Shown here: positions 38,476 to 49,515 of the stretch, piece by piece
How positions within the stretch are numbered: position 1 is the stretch's first letter
How the letters are laid out: every line of letters begins with the position of its first letter
Source: Lineus longissimus
Lineage: Eukaryota; Nemertea; Pilidiophora; Heteronemertea; Lineidae
DNA: 64,000 nucleotides
Reading direction: 5' to 3'
NCBI RefSeq assembly: GCF_910592395.1
Contig: NC_088308.1
Location: forward strand, 5,655,001-5,719,000
Notes under the pieces: generated by a model
Databases searched by the model: none
Told to the model about the DNA's origin: nothing
What the model saw: only the letters and a program-made list of their open reading frames with translations
Position numbers and translations under genes: made by a program

Positions 38476-40178
38476 ACTTCTGACTAAAATCCCGTCGAGT
38501 TTGATTGGTAACTTTTTCAGCATCCTGCTGCGAAATGTAAACTTAACATTGCTTTATCATTAGGATGTTTCTCTCAGAATCGATCAATACCTGAATTGGA
38601 AAATAGTTCATTCACGTAGCGGGAAAATCTGTTAACTGATAGCAGCAGATGCATAAATATTTTGGCGTTAACAATTTGTATTTTTCTCAGATGGATTCAG
38701 GAGTACGTGGATCCTACGGACTTCTTCAAAAGAAGTGAAACAAGTTAAGGAATAGTGAAAAGAGATGCAACTGGTTGATTGATGCTATCAAGGAGGCGAT
38801 TAGACGCATACACACTTGGATAAATCACTTGACTCCTTGTCACTGACTAAGTTCGAAACAACAAATCATTTGACGTTTTGTGGGAGCTCGTTACCGATAC
38901 AGATATGTTAATGTTAATATGCTAGTGGCATATTTTTGAATGTAGCAATCGATTTATTCAAAAACTACATCACTTAGTGACAAGGCCATAAAGATAACCA
39001 TACCATTGGGATAAACTGATACATTTTTCATGAATGTCTCCTGCATGAAGGACAAGACAACTATTTCAGGTATTTACCACTGAAGTGTTTGCCTCCACAT
39101 TATGTATATATGATAGGGCACAACAATTCAAAGTCAACAGAATATAATTTACCTTCTCTCCAGAACAAACATTCTTACCACAAATTTTATGGTATACTAT
39201 CACTATAATATATATAACCGCGATATTCCTATAGCAAATATGCCCAAAGAACACTTGAGAGGTAAAGTTAGAAAGTTGTTCATGTTACTTTTTGAAAGGC
39301 TTTTCTAGTATTTGACTTGACAATGTTTAACTTGAGCAGGTGTGCAAATAAGGTACAATATTTTCCATGGCGCATTCTCCTTAGGACGAACTAACCTTTC
39401 TTCTTGATGAAAATAGATGGGTGCAGCACCCTGCCCCTTGCCTTTTTGAGAGAAGCTGACATTCATTTGTATTCTATATCACAAAAGGGCGCTAACCCTG
39501 ACCTTTTTTGCTTATCTTTATAAAACTTGCCCTTCAAAATTTCAGGAATAAAAACTAAAATTCCTTTTCTGTTTCACACTTTATTCACTCATGTACGGTC
39601 TCGTTCCAATCCTTCAGACAATTCGATATCAAAACCATAAAATACAACATCTACGAATTGCTGTTTCATGCAGATCTGGGCCCTTCAACACAGGAAATCA
39701 TAGAATGGAATGTCAATTGAAAGACACTTAGAGATATGAACGACAATCATTCATTTGAAGTCAGTAGTGAATTACGTACATTGGGTGTTTTTTTTACAAA
39801 TTATTGTTAACAAGGTTGGTCCTTCAGTGTAACACTGTTATTTTTTACAGAGAAAGAATCACACTTGAAAGGTACAGAACAGAATTATTGATACATGAAC
39901 TTTGCACCACGAGATGCAATACATGATAACAAGTATGTATGGTCTTTGTATTGATGATAATGACCTCAACTTGGCAATCCAGGAGGATGTATGTCAAGGT
40001 GACCCTTCCTAAAAATTGCTTTTACTGCTTTGATTTGAACCAAAGGTTGTGAAATTCGTTCATGATAGTTGCTGCAGTATAGACTAGTACTGGGTTGACA
40101 AATATGGAGAAGATCGAGGGTTTATCTAGACATTCATGTCAGAAAGAATGGATACATCCTAGACCTTCTATTACTTAC

Positions 40179-40319
40179 AGTGAATTCGATGCCAATGATG
40201 ATGGGTTCCACTGACTCCAATGCCTTACTCTTGCGAATCTTGAGGTAGAATATAACCTCACTTCTGTAGTTTCTGAGGATCCTCGGTCGAAAACATGGGA
40301 AACACACGCAATCCTTCAT
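40179..40319 (-). CDS. Candidate alternative first exon, Cys-rich N terminus (47 codons)
   Basis: ATG with A at -3 opens 47 codons ending at TTCACT|GTAAGT in phase 0, the phase exon 2 accepts. The product starts MKDCVCFPCFRPRILRNYRS and ends with the hydrophobic strand IIIGIEFT. Cysteines at positions 4, 6 and 9 followed by basic residues resemble S-acylated membrane-anchor N termini. The frame extends open upstream for about 45 codons, so the exact start is uncertain. Weaker internal donors (GTGAGG, GTAAGG) exist but are out of phase with exon 2. Spliced to exon 2 it would give a protein with only the C-terminal half of the PDZ. Confidence 0.5.
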
Positions 40320-42429
40320 TTTGGTTGTATGTCGCAGAATGACAATCAATAAGGGACTTTTTGGAATGTTGAGATCAAATGACCAAATGACCAGATGCTG
40401 ACGGCATCTAAGATAATTCTCGTATGATAGGGCCAATTGGATGGTGAAATGAAGTAGTAACTTCAACCAGTTGGGTCAATTTTGCTCATTAATTTCAAGC
40501 ACAACATGAAGAGAGCACTAAAATTGATAGGGAAGACCAGTAAAAGGAGTGGCACAAAAGGACAGATAATCCACGAATGATGACGAATTGTGATCAGAAT
40601 TTATCCGTTTAATTTCACTCAGTTTGGAAACTGCCATGGCTACATATAATACCAAGTTAGATGCAAGGTGACTAATAGGCCAGATTCATATTGAACTCTT
40701 CACATGTTCATTGGAGCTTTATAGAAGAATCTCAAGTTACTTGCAGCAAGCATGTCCACGAGATTTGATGCCAACATCTTTGCATTAGTCAAGGTAACTT
40801 GTAAGGGGTCGTCCAAAGGAAACTCTTGGGCTCAGGACTTGGATCAAAATTAGGCCCCAGGTTCATTGCAGAAGCTAACCAATGACTTCAGGACTGTCAC
40901 TTTACACCTGCTGTTTACAGAGGAGAGCGAGAAAACTGATGATGTAATACACAGAAAGGACGAAAGTTGGAGACGCGGGCAGTGCACAACTGCTGTTTTA
41001 TGAATACCAGTTGGCGATGGACTAATTTTGTCACAACACTGCATCCTCTTTCTCTTTTTGTTAGACGTGCAAGAGGAAGCTGGAGCAAGCCATCTTCGAA
41101 TTATTTCACAAATTGGAACACCTACTGGATATACTCAATATCATGTATGGATGGTCCCCAATGATTCATCTACTGGCTGCTGAAACACCTTGGAGAAGAC
41201 GGGATCAAGTTTCCAACATCTAAGTTAGCACTTAGCAGTGATAACATAAAAAGGTGACCAAACTAAAGATAACGAAATTTTACACGAGATTCATGATGAG
41301 AGATAAACCTGATTTGTAAATAGGAAGAAATTTCATCTCTCTCAATGCACCTTTAATATTCATCTTGGTGCACCGACTGGTTTTGAGGAATATTCTGAAA
41401 TACATTGGTTACAATGTTTCATTTTTATAATGAATTATGCATTAGCCTCGTTTTGACCACTAAATTTTGGTGAGACAACCACATCCTCTTGGGTTGGTAA
41501 AGTACTAATGTAATGGACAAAATGCATCATTTCATCATTCATAGTTTAAGCCAGGACTTCGCAAGAGTTTTTGCTGCAATCAAATATAGATAACATAATT
41601 TGCCCTACACCACAAAGCGGACAAGATAAATAAGGTTAATTAACCAATAAACACCGATATTTAACCCAGAAATGGTTCAGAAAGCTAGCACATATCTGAT
41701 TAATGATGCTCATCAAACGGTTTCATAATCTGCACAGAATATTTAATATCTGGAGACCTTTGCAAATGTGTGCTTCCTCATTAGATTTGAGTCCCCCTAT
41801 TAATTCTGGGTCATCCACATGCTCCTCTCTCTGCAGCACATTTGGTTGACAAACAATGTAGAACTGGGGAAAGTTGTCACTGATTTAGAATGACCATACA
41901 GTCTATACATCACCCCCTCCTATGGGGTGCACCAGACATGGTACAAACCATAGAAATATCAGATAGACATTGTCCTCGAATAACAAACAAATATTGTTTA
42001 CACGAAGTACAAAGATTACCAGAAAAATTGTTCCATTATTTGTGAACAAAATCTTGTGAGTTTATGACAACTTGAACCACAAAAAAATAGTGAGCAAATG
42101 TTATCCAAGTTTATGCAAACATAAAAACCTGCAGAAAGTGAAATGGATCAATCACTGAAGGATATTTTCCCTGAAATAAAAGTGCAACCCAATTGATTTC
42201 AACTACAAGGTTATTGATTTGGACCTGGAGTGGAATATGCTTATTCAAGACAGGTTTTTATACATTAAATAGTGTTGACAACAATAATAATTCTTGATAT
42301 AATCAACAAGGATTTTTATTGTCTTATTGGTGATCTTAAATGTAGCATACTTGTAGGGTTCTGATAGCAGAGGCACATATTCTATCTAGACTACATCATC
42401 CTAGGGTGACAGGCAATATTATTCATGTA

Positions 42430-42606
42430 CAGTAGAACCTCTTTATTAAGGACACCCTCGGGACTGACAAGTTCTGTCCTTAATAGAGAGGTGTCCTGAT
42501 GAGTGAGGTCAAGTTGAATGGAAACAACCTATTTGGGACCAAAACTAGTGTCCTTAATGGAGAGGTTGTCCTAATAGAGAGGTGTCTGCTAAGGGAGGTT
42601 CCACTG
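42430..42606. mobile_element. CAGTAGAACCTC-type MITE, most intact copy
   Basis: 177 bases begin cagtagaacctc and end gaggttccactg, with TA directly flanking both ends (42428-42429, 42607-42608). The imperfect terminal inverted repeats and TA duplication fit the pogo/Tigger branch of Tc1-mariner. The interior repeats 'ttaatagagaggt' several times, giving extra internal symmetry. It has no coding capacity. Confidence 0.85.
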
Positions 42607-43150
42607 TATTTAAAAACATTTAGATGATTTACACTACCAATTATACTTTTCCTATTTTACTGATCATTCAATTTTACCTGAAAATCACTAATAAATTGTT
42701 TATCATTATCATTGATTTTCACAGTTGTAGGCAAAAAACTTATAGACTGTTAGCATAGGTCATGAGAAATAGTTTTTTTTTTTAATTCAGGCTATTTCTG
42801 GGGAACATGGGACACTGTTCAAAAGACCTAAAAATATTTATTTGACCTACTTGATTATATTGATGAAAGAGATTGTCATGTGTATGCCAAATTCATTCAT
42901 GACAAAAATAATCTAAAGGCACTTGCATACTTGGCCTTAGAATACCATAACTATGGGTGTAATTTACCATAGGTACTCAGGTGTGACATAGGTGACATAG
43001 CGTAGCAGTCAATGGGGACTGTCAAATATCACGGAATTTAAAAGGTATAGGTCTACATTATTAGAGGGCAAATTGACCAATTTGAGTCATGGGAACTAAA
43101 CCTTTGGAAGAGGGAAATCATATTTTAAAAAGTTTTTGGTAGATAATTTA

Positions 43151-43164
43151 CCCCCCCCCCCCCC
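43151..43164. repeat. Poly-C tract (14)
   Basis: An uninterrupted run of C on the plus strand in the first intron of the PDZ gene; G-quadruplex capable on the other strand. Confidence 0.95.
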
Positions 43165-43460
43165 AGCCCCATTGTCCAAGATTGGTCAACCACAAACCAT
43201 TTGATAATGAAACACCTCATATTAATGGAATTAAAAAATCATGATTTTCAATTACTCATAATCTATTACTCCATAGGCCCCTAGATTTGTAATTATTGGG
43301 GGACCACGGATTAGAGTGGATGATTAACCCAATCAATTTCTAAATAGGGTAATCAAAATGTGGTTATGACCACAAAAGTGTTTAGCCAGTTCAAGTCAAC
43401 CATGCATAGCAATCACAAAACATCAGTTGTAATTAGCAGCAATATGATAGTTACATCATG

Positions 43461-43509
43461 AATTGAAAGTGAAAGAGAAAAGGTATCAATTGAAAGTGAA
43501 AGAGAAAAG
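43461..43509. repeat. 27-bp period direct repeat
   Basis: aattgaaagtgaaagagaaa followed by ag occurs at 43461 and 43488. Confidence 0.9.
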
Positions 43510-43834
43510 TGTCTTGTCCAAGGCCAAGGGCAGTAGCATCTGACAATGCCTGAGGAAGACACAAGGTATTGCAAAATTATAATTAATCCAGTTATGAATA
43601 TCATGTAGTAAAATTCAAGAGATATAAGTGATATAAACTATACCGGTATCATAATTTGACAAATAATTCTATACATTGTACATGTATATCATTATCCTGA
43701 TATGATAATGTTAATCATAGGCTACATACATAAGATAAAATAGGCTCACATTCAACAAGCTCAAACGAGAAAACTACAGGGTGTAAAGTTGTAAAAAAGG
43801 TATCAAAATGAAGGGCATCAAATTGGGATCCTAC

Positions 43835-43927
43835 CTTAGAAATCCGAATTGGTTCATTAGAATCTATCCCTCCGTGAATCCTAAATCCCCATGGGGTACC
43901 ACCGTATAGGGTGACGATGTAAGCCAT
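43835..43927 (-). CDS. PDZ gene exon 1: first half of a PDLIM-like PDZ domain
   Basis: This first coding exon has 31 codons starting MAYIVTLYGGTPWGFRIHGG and ends in phase 0 at AAG|GTAGGA. The carboxylate-binding signature PWGF followed by R-x-x-GG is typical of the PDZ domains that open PDLIM/ALP, Enigma and ZASP proteins, and also occurs in SYNPO2 and Shroom. I chose the ATG at 43927 because it has A at -3 and G at +4 and places the domain at the extreme N terminus, as in PDLIM proteins. An in-frame ATG at 43951 would add eight residues but has a poor context, and a TGA lies just upstream of it. PDLIM proteins act at actin filaments and Z-discs; that role is inferred from the family. Confidence 0.85.
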
Positions 43928-44475
43928 TTTAATCTGCGGTGAGACTGCCATGGATATTCAGGGGTTTTGGGAACTGTGTCCCGACAGCGCGTGGAGGGTC
44001 GAAAACGAACTGTGTACTAAAAATACCGAAACTACTCAAAAGCAGCGCTCTGTAGTCTGAATGACTCGGTAAAAAGATACCTGTAGATGAACCACTGCTA
44101 TTCGTTCGCTGGAAATACCACATATGTTGAATGTGGTTTCAATAAAAAACACAACACAAGCACAAAAATCCATGTGGTTTGTTGACATTTATCAATTCCG
44201 CACTGACCATCGGGTTTTAAAGGGACAGGAATATTTTGGCAGGTGTCCATGAAGTTTATGTCAACAAACAAAACAGAACGCCGCATGAAAAGTTTAGTAG
44301 TCTTTTAAACATTCTACTTTAGTAATGTATTCGCCCGCCTCTTCAATGGAAGCTGACAGCCGCTGCCATCTGCGATAACAGCGAAGAAACAACCGACCTA
44401 ATTTTCCCCTGGCGGATAAATATTAGACCAGAGGTCGGAGGTCAGAGTTCAGCCGGCATAGTTACTTCCTGGAGC

Positions 44476-44487
44476 ATGGCTGCTTGA
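44476..44487 (+). promoter_or_regulatory. Upstream ORF 1 in the RAP1GDS1 leader
   Basis: A three-codon upstream ORF (ATG GCT GCT TGA) with G at +4 precedes the main start by 66 bases. It is functional only if transcription starts upstream of it, which is not shown. Confidence 0.4.
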
Positions 44488-44521
44488 GAAGCCAGTTTTC
44501 ATAAAATTCTGTGGATAATCA

Positions 44522-44548
44522 ATGTTTACGGGGAACTGCCAAGAGTAA
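44522..44548 (+). promoter_or_regulatory. Upstream ORF 2 in the RAP1GDS1 leader
   Basis: An eight-codon upstream ORF (MFTGNCQE, stop TAA) ends four bases before the main ATG. Such a close stop could limit initiation at the main start; this is inference. Confidence 0.42.
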
Positions 44549-44552
44549 AATC

Positions 44553-44556
44553 ATGG
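44553..44556 (+). CDS. rap1gds1: RAP1GDS1 exon 1 (start codon only)
   Basis: The coding part of this exon is ATGG, followed directly by GTAAGT. The context aatcATGG has A at -3 and G at +4. Joined to the next exon it gives Met-Asp-Asn-Leu, matching the MADNL start of vertebrate SmgGDS. The rest of the exon is 5' UTR carrying two short upstream ORFs. Confidence 0.82.
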
Positions 44557-44687
44557 GTAAGTTATGAGAAAGGAAGGTTTGATATCCCTTTTTCAGAATA
44601 TAATTATCATAAAGCGATCGCCGGTCTGGTTTTTCCGTGTGCAGTAGCTTTTGTTAGGTGCTGAAATGTTTTCCATCATTCATGTTC

Positions 44688-44729
44688 ATTTACATAATAT
44701 ACATGTAGATTTACATAATAGACATGTAG
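44688..44729. repeat. 21-bp direct duplication
   Basis: atttacataatatacatgta followed by g is repeated with a single change immediately downstream of the RAP1GDS1 start exon. Confidence 0.92.
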
Positions 44730-44741
44730 ATGGATACATTG

Positions 44742-45155
44742 TTAAAGGGGGACTATAGGCAGGAGGAGAGGGGCTAATTTGGCCATCTTCAAGTGACTAG
44801 TATACACAGTAAGGGCCCTGAGTCATGTCAGACGTAGCAGTAAATATGTGACCAGTCACAGCAAAACCAGGCACATGTCGCACAGAAGATGAGCCTAAAT
44901 GACACCAGGAGATAATAGAAGAAATTGATGTGCTCATATTTCACAAAAGGCAGACAATAGATAAATGAATAAACAGTCCGTCTCAACCTGCCAAGCTCAG
45001 AGCGACAAGCGCCTGGTTTTGCTGTAACGGGTCACATATATCCCTCGTACAAGTGTGAATCATTTTGACCTACTGTGAGTTGTGAGAGACCACTATTGGC
45101 GGCTTTGTGTAACTTTATCTTGCCTGCCTAGCTGCTGCCTATATTGTCCCTTTAA
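44742..45155. mobile_element. TTAA-flanked MITE in RAP1GDS1 intron 1
   Basis: The left end ttaaagggggactataggcag and the right end ctgcctatattgtccctttaa are imperfect inverted repeats that both terminate in TTAA, the target duplication of piggyBac elements. The 414-bp element lies between the RAP1GDS1 start exon and the antisense RRRSIS exon. Class assignment is inference from the ends. Confidence 0.65.
44845..45038. repeat. Second inverted repeat nested inside the TTAA element
   Basis: The 37-base arm at 44845-44881 (tatgtgaccagtcacagc then aaaaccaggc) pairs with 45002-45038 with a few mismatches. It could be a separate MITE inserted into the larger one, or an internal hairpin of it. Confidence 0.75.
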
Positions 45156-45320
45156 TGTATAGAACTACTGTAGATGCTAAATCGGAATGTTCATGGTCAG
45201 GCAGTCCTTTCAAGCTGCTGGATGAATAGGTAAGGTCTAATCGTTATTTACCTTTTAAAAGTCTTTTTCAAATCAAAGAAATTTCCATACTCATACTGGC
45301 TAAGACAAGATAGAACTTAC

Positions 45321-45719
45321 CTTGATTTCAGGTGCCTCTTTTCCCCTATGAATCTCCCCGGTGCTACTAGGATGTCTCATTAAATGGGCCAGTGTAGTTC
45401 CACCGGACTGCGACATTCTCCTCGTAAATATCTCCTCGAGATCAACAGAAATACTTCTCCGTCGCTCCTGTCTTGCCATATTCTTGTTATCCTCGCTATA
45501 ATTCAAAATCAGATCAGAGTGAAGACTGGACCTATTCCTAGGTACCTCTTTTCCCCTATGAATCTCCCCTGTGCCAATCGAATGGATCGTTGAATGTGCC
45601 AACATAGTTCCAGCAGGCTGCGACATTCTCGTTGATAATATTTGCTCCAGATCAGCGGATATACTCCTCCTACGCTCTTGCATCTCTTGTCTTGACATTT
45701 TCCTCGTATCTGTCGACAT
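45321..45719 (-). CDS. Candidate distal alternative 5' exon with duplicated RRRSIS module
   Basis: An open frame of 133 codons runs from ATG (A at -3) to a perfect AAG|GTAAGT donor in phase 0; an in-frame TAA lies upstream at about 45757. It contains two tandem modules of about 65 residues, each with RRRSIS-x-DLE-x-I, R-MSQ-x-GGT or AGT, LAH and TGEIHRGKE. The copies differ mainly at synonymous or conservative positions, which indicates selection on protein. RRxS is a basophilic-kinase (PKA-type) consensus. It lies inside intron 1 of RAP1GDS1, antisense. It could splice in phase 0 to exon 2, or to a cryptic acceptor (tctcaccgcag) at the start of exon 1, giving an N-terminal extension before the PDZ. 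A separate nested gene is the alternative. Confidence 0.6.
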
Positions 45720-46641
45720 CCTTAAATTTAGTATTATCAGTTCCTTAGTTAACGCTTAGCCACTATCCAAAAATATACCTCTTCTCTAAATCTCTTTATG
45801 TAAATCACGTCCTGGGTGAAGTCAGTTTTCTTATCCTGAATATGTCCTGATCTCAAAACAGTGAATAATGGACTAGGCCTGTCTGGAAATGAAATCGTCT
45901 GCTTATATTCCTCTCTTCATCATGTAATTGGCAAATGTGGTTCCAGAAGTATCACTTTGCTGGACTATAGCCTATCTATCCAGTTAGTTTCCAAGAGCAT
46001 ATCCCTTCAATGGCTATAGACATGAAAGATGACAGAAGAGTGCCCTAATGACAGGACAGGTGGTTGGGTTTCTATGTCCCTATTACTTCAATTACAAAGG
46101 CATATTTCCACCCTTAACCTCCTACATGACAAGGGCTTCGATGGATAGCCTCAACAGGTGGCTCGATTTTACGAAAATTGTTCCCTTGTTTGAAAGCGTA
46201 CAAAGACATTGTTGACAAGATAACAAACATAAGAAACCTTAGCTAATGGAAGGAAACCTTCCTAAGGAAAACAGCCTTACATTCTGATTATCTGTTGCAT
46301 AAGGCTCATTAACCCAGCAATGAGAAAATTCTTCATTTAACATGTTTAATTAGCTCATCCAGTAATTTTGTAAATAACTCCAAGGCTATCTAATGCTGAA
46401 AGTTAAAGGCCTATTTTTCAATCCTGATTTGTTTTCTGTACAATGTGACCTCTATAATCAGGACAGCTCTCAGTTACGAACAAAAACAAAATCTGTCAGT
46501 GTGTTTTTTTATTATGAGAGGTTCTACTACATGTATTGTACAAGAAATTTTGAATATCACCCAAGTCCCACCATTTTCTCTTAAGGTGTTGGTACCATAT
46601 TTTTATGTTTCATGCCCAGCCCTTTTCTTTTCTCTTTTCAG

Positions 46642-46740
46642 ATAATTTGTTGACCGAGTTGAAGAAATTGAAATTGCGGGAGTCGCCCGCTATTTCCAAG
46701 AAATGCATTGATGATATCTTAGAGATGATCACAGCTGAAG
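46642..46740 (+). CDS. rap1gds1: RAP1GDS1 exon 2: N-terminal segment
   Basis: A long pyrimidine tract (ttttctttctcttttcag) precedes this 99-base exon, which ends GAAG|GTAGGT in phase 1. With exon 1 it reads MDNLLTELKKLKLRESPAIS and then KKCIDDILEMITAE. Vertebrate SmgGDS begins MADNLSDTLKKLK and runs into the same helical region. The protein is an armadillo-repeat guanine-nucleotide exchange factor and chaperone for prenylated small GTPases such as RhoA and Rap1 in the cytosol. Intron 1 (2.1 kb) holds the antisense RRRSIS exon and a foldback element; intron 2 is 8.7 kb. Confidence 0.88.
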
Positions 46741-49515
46741 GTAGGTCGGTATGGCAGACCATCTAGTTTCTTCGGGGTATTATTTTAATAGAATTGGGGT
46801 GCACCACCAAACTTTAACCCTCTTTGCTACCAAGCCAACTAGGATAGTCCTTCCCCCTGTGGCGGTACTCTTCAGCCTCGAGCATTCACAGAAAAATTCA
46901 ACTTGAAAATGCCTCATCCTCTTTGTATAACTTCTGCAGAAAACCCTCGCTAGTACATGTACATGAGAGCTATGTTAGTACGCATGAAAAAACCCTTGTT
47001 GTCCGCCCCTTCTATTTGCATCCAAGAAAATGGCTTCCTCATCATGTTCCATGACATTAATGGCCATAGTGACAAGCAATATGTTGTGACAGGAAGATCA
47101 GGTCATATTGCCCACAATGACAGCTAATCATAGTAATACGCACTAGTTATAAGCAATAAGGAACAGTCTCCTCTTAATATCCTCGGGCGTGGCAATCTGT
47201 GATAGGGAGACCATGTCATGGTTTATCGATACCATTCAATGAGCAAACAATAGAGGAGGGTGGTTTTCGGGTATGGAGGCAGAATGGCGAGCTGTCTTCT
47301 AGCATGGCTGTCAAACCATGTTCAAACCCATATCAGCTGAAGTCAGAGATGCGACACTGCAAGTCCGTTGAATCCTCTCTGGAGTTTCCTTTACCATTTT
47401 CTCTTGTCCCCTGTTTCTTGTTATACATGGTTAGAAGTAACATTGTCACTTTGGGAAATGACAACATGATTTCTACGCAAACTCAGTGTTAAATGAACCA
47501 TCATGTTACAGTTTTCACAACAACAGAAGCAATAAGAAAACAATCCCAGGGTCTCATCTCTCCTGTGAAAAATTCATCAGTAGAGTGTTCTAACAAACTG
47601 ACAAGAGACAACCACAATACCCTGGACGGCTTACAAAGGATGATCATTGAAAAATTGCCATAGGGTCGACGCCCTGAGCTTCAGGGCCTTTCATTTGGAT
47701 TCCGAGGAAGTGAGGAGAAAGAATGGACCTGGAGGCATATCCAGGCAAAAAGTGATGGCAGCTACTTGTAGCGTTTAATTTAGGTTGAAAGAGTGCTCAA
47801 CTTACATTACAAACAGTATGTTGAATGAGAAAAAGAACTTGAAGCAAGTTGGGTACACTGAAGTACATTTCACTATGAACTGACAAATTATCCTTTGGCT
47901 GGATTTGAATGTTTTTCCGTAGAACTCAGATATTTTTGTTCCTGTTTTGTTTAATCAATTGTTTCAAACTCCCACTCAAAACAAAATTTGATAGCGTCTA
48001 GTCCTCGAGCTTGTAATTTTGGTATCAAATCCAAAATATCAGGCAAGTAATCCACAAAGTAGAGTTTCTATCCATATATGAGAACACCTTTAATTATTTA
48101 TTTCCAATATCTCTGTAGGTTGTTCAGCTATATTCGAATGTTGCCCCCAGCCACTGTTGCAGTTTATAAAAGTTCAGAGGGTTCATGATGATATCGCTTT
48201 GTTCACAATGGGTGAAAAATGCCTCACAAATCCATTTTTTAGCTTAGCCATGTTAGAACTTTTATCATTGATTTAGTAATAGTAGCTTGTGGTGGGATAG
48301 TTTTGAACTTCGACTTTACGTTAAAAAAGTACTGATACATGTATTGAGCAAATAGTAGCTTAAAGTTGGGAAAATGATGAATGATGGATCTTCAAAAGAA
48401 GATTTGCCTTTTGCAAAATGGTAAATTGAACTCTACTGCTTCGATCAAAGGATAGTTTTGACTGCGCGTATTGGTTAAAAATCTTTGATGACAGATGAAG
48501 GACTAAAATCGTTTGTAGACAAAGGGTTTTAAGAGATTTTATTCTGCTTAAGGCAGGATGTGTTTCATATGGTTAGAGTTGTCAGTTTTGATCAGGCAGC
48601 AGAGAGGGTTAATTTGTTTTACTACACTTGTCGCTTCTATCTTCCTTTCATTGAACAATGTGCCATAGGAATAACATCTCACATTGCAGACTCTGTATAA
48701 ATAACGATGCTGAGCGAGAAGAATAATGTCTCATGTTGCAAACATGGTATTCAACTCCTGAAAGGGGTTCAACTCTAAAGACGATGGTAATAAGATGAAG
48801 CCTGTCACCTTTAGAGATGATGGTAATTAGATTAAAGGCCTATGCAGTTAGTTTTAAATTAAATCGCCTACATGTATTTGCTCGGTGCTTTAGCTCCTAA
48901 TGTTCTTGACATTGGTGACTTACATGAGTAGTTGCTTGCGTTGAACTAAAATATGACTAAAAGACATGATTTACTATCATTATTGTATGATTTAGTGTCA
49001 TTATCGTAAAGTCCTTGAGGCTCTCTTGAGCAAAATTATCGGTTTTAGCAACAAAATGTTTCCTTGACATCAGAAACAATGAGCAAGATGATTGTAGCCA
49101 ACCCCGTTCTCCGGTGTCACCCTATAATCCAACTCCATCAGTAAATGCGATTTGTCTTGTCAAGTGTGAGCAAACCCGAGCTCAGCCGCCAGAAACCATA
49201 ATTATATGAAGCCGAAAGTGGATTACGATTACCGCAGGTGGAAACCTGGATGAGGATTTTCAAATATTCATGCGGCTTGTGCTCATTTGTCGCAAGACGG
49301 GATATGATTTGGTATTGTCTAGGTAAACTTGTCCTTAGGTCAGACTTTCTTGGGTCAAGGTCAAAATGGATTGTGTGTCTGCTGCAGTGGCAGAACTGGA
49401 AAATTGGCAAAGGGGGTTACAGACCTTATGCAGGCAGTGCAACGTCATGATGAGCATGATATAAGTTTTGGCACTAAAAGCACGTACAAACTTTTCTCGG
49501 GAGCAGTCGTCCTTA

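Larger units (their letters stand above)
20349..43834. other. PDZ gene intron 1 (23.5 kb), splitting the PDZ domain
   Basis: It contains five phase-0 first-exon candidates (21.9, 28.4, 30.9, 33.0 and 36.0 kb), the longer one at 40.2 kb, four MITE copies or fragments, one SINE and small tandem repeats. Two further splice-bounded stretches without a usable ATG (about 31.8 and 32.8 kb) could be noncoding 5' exons. No other protein gene is recognised. Confidence 0.65.
43952..44552. promoter_or_regulatory. Divergent promoter region between the PDZ gene and RAP1GDS1
   Basis: The two start codons face away from each other, 625 bases apart, so both 5' UTRs and both core promoters must lie here or overlap it. 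The block is richer in C, G and CpG than the flanking introns. An ETS-type core (acttcctgg, 44464-44472) lies close to the RAP1GDS1 leader. No convincing TATA box is seen. A shared bidirectional promoter is an inference from geometry; the distal minus-strand exon at 45321-45719 would imply additional promoters to the right. Confidence 0.55.
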
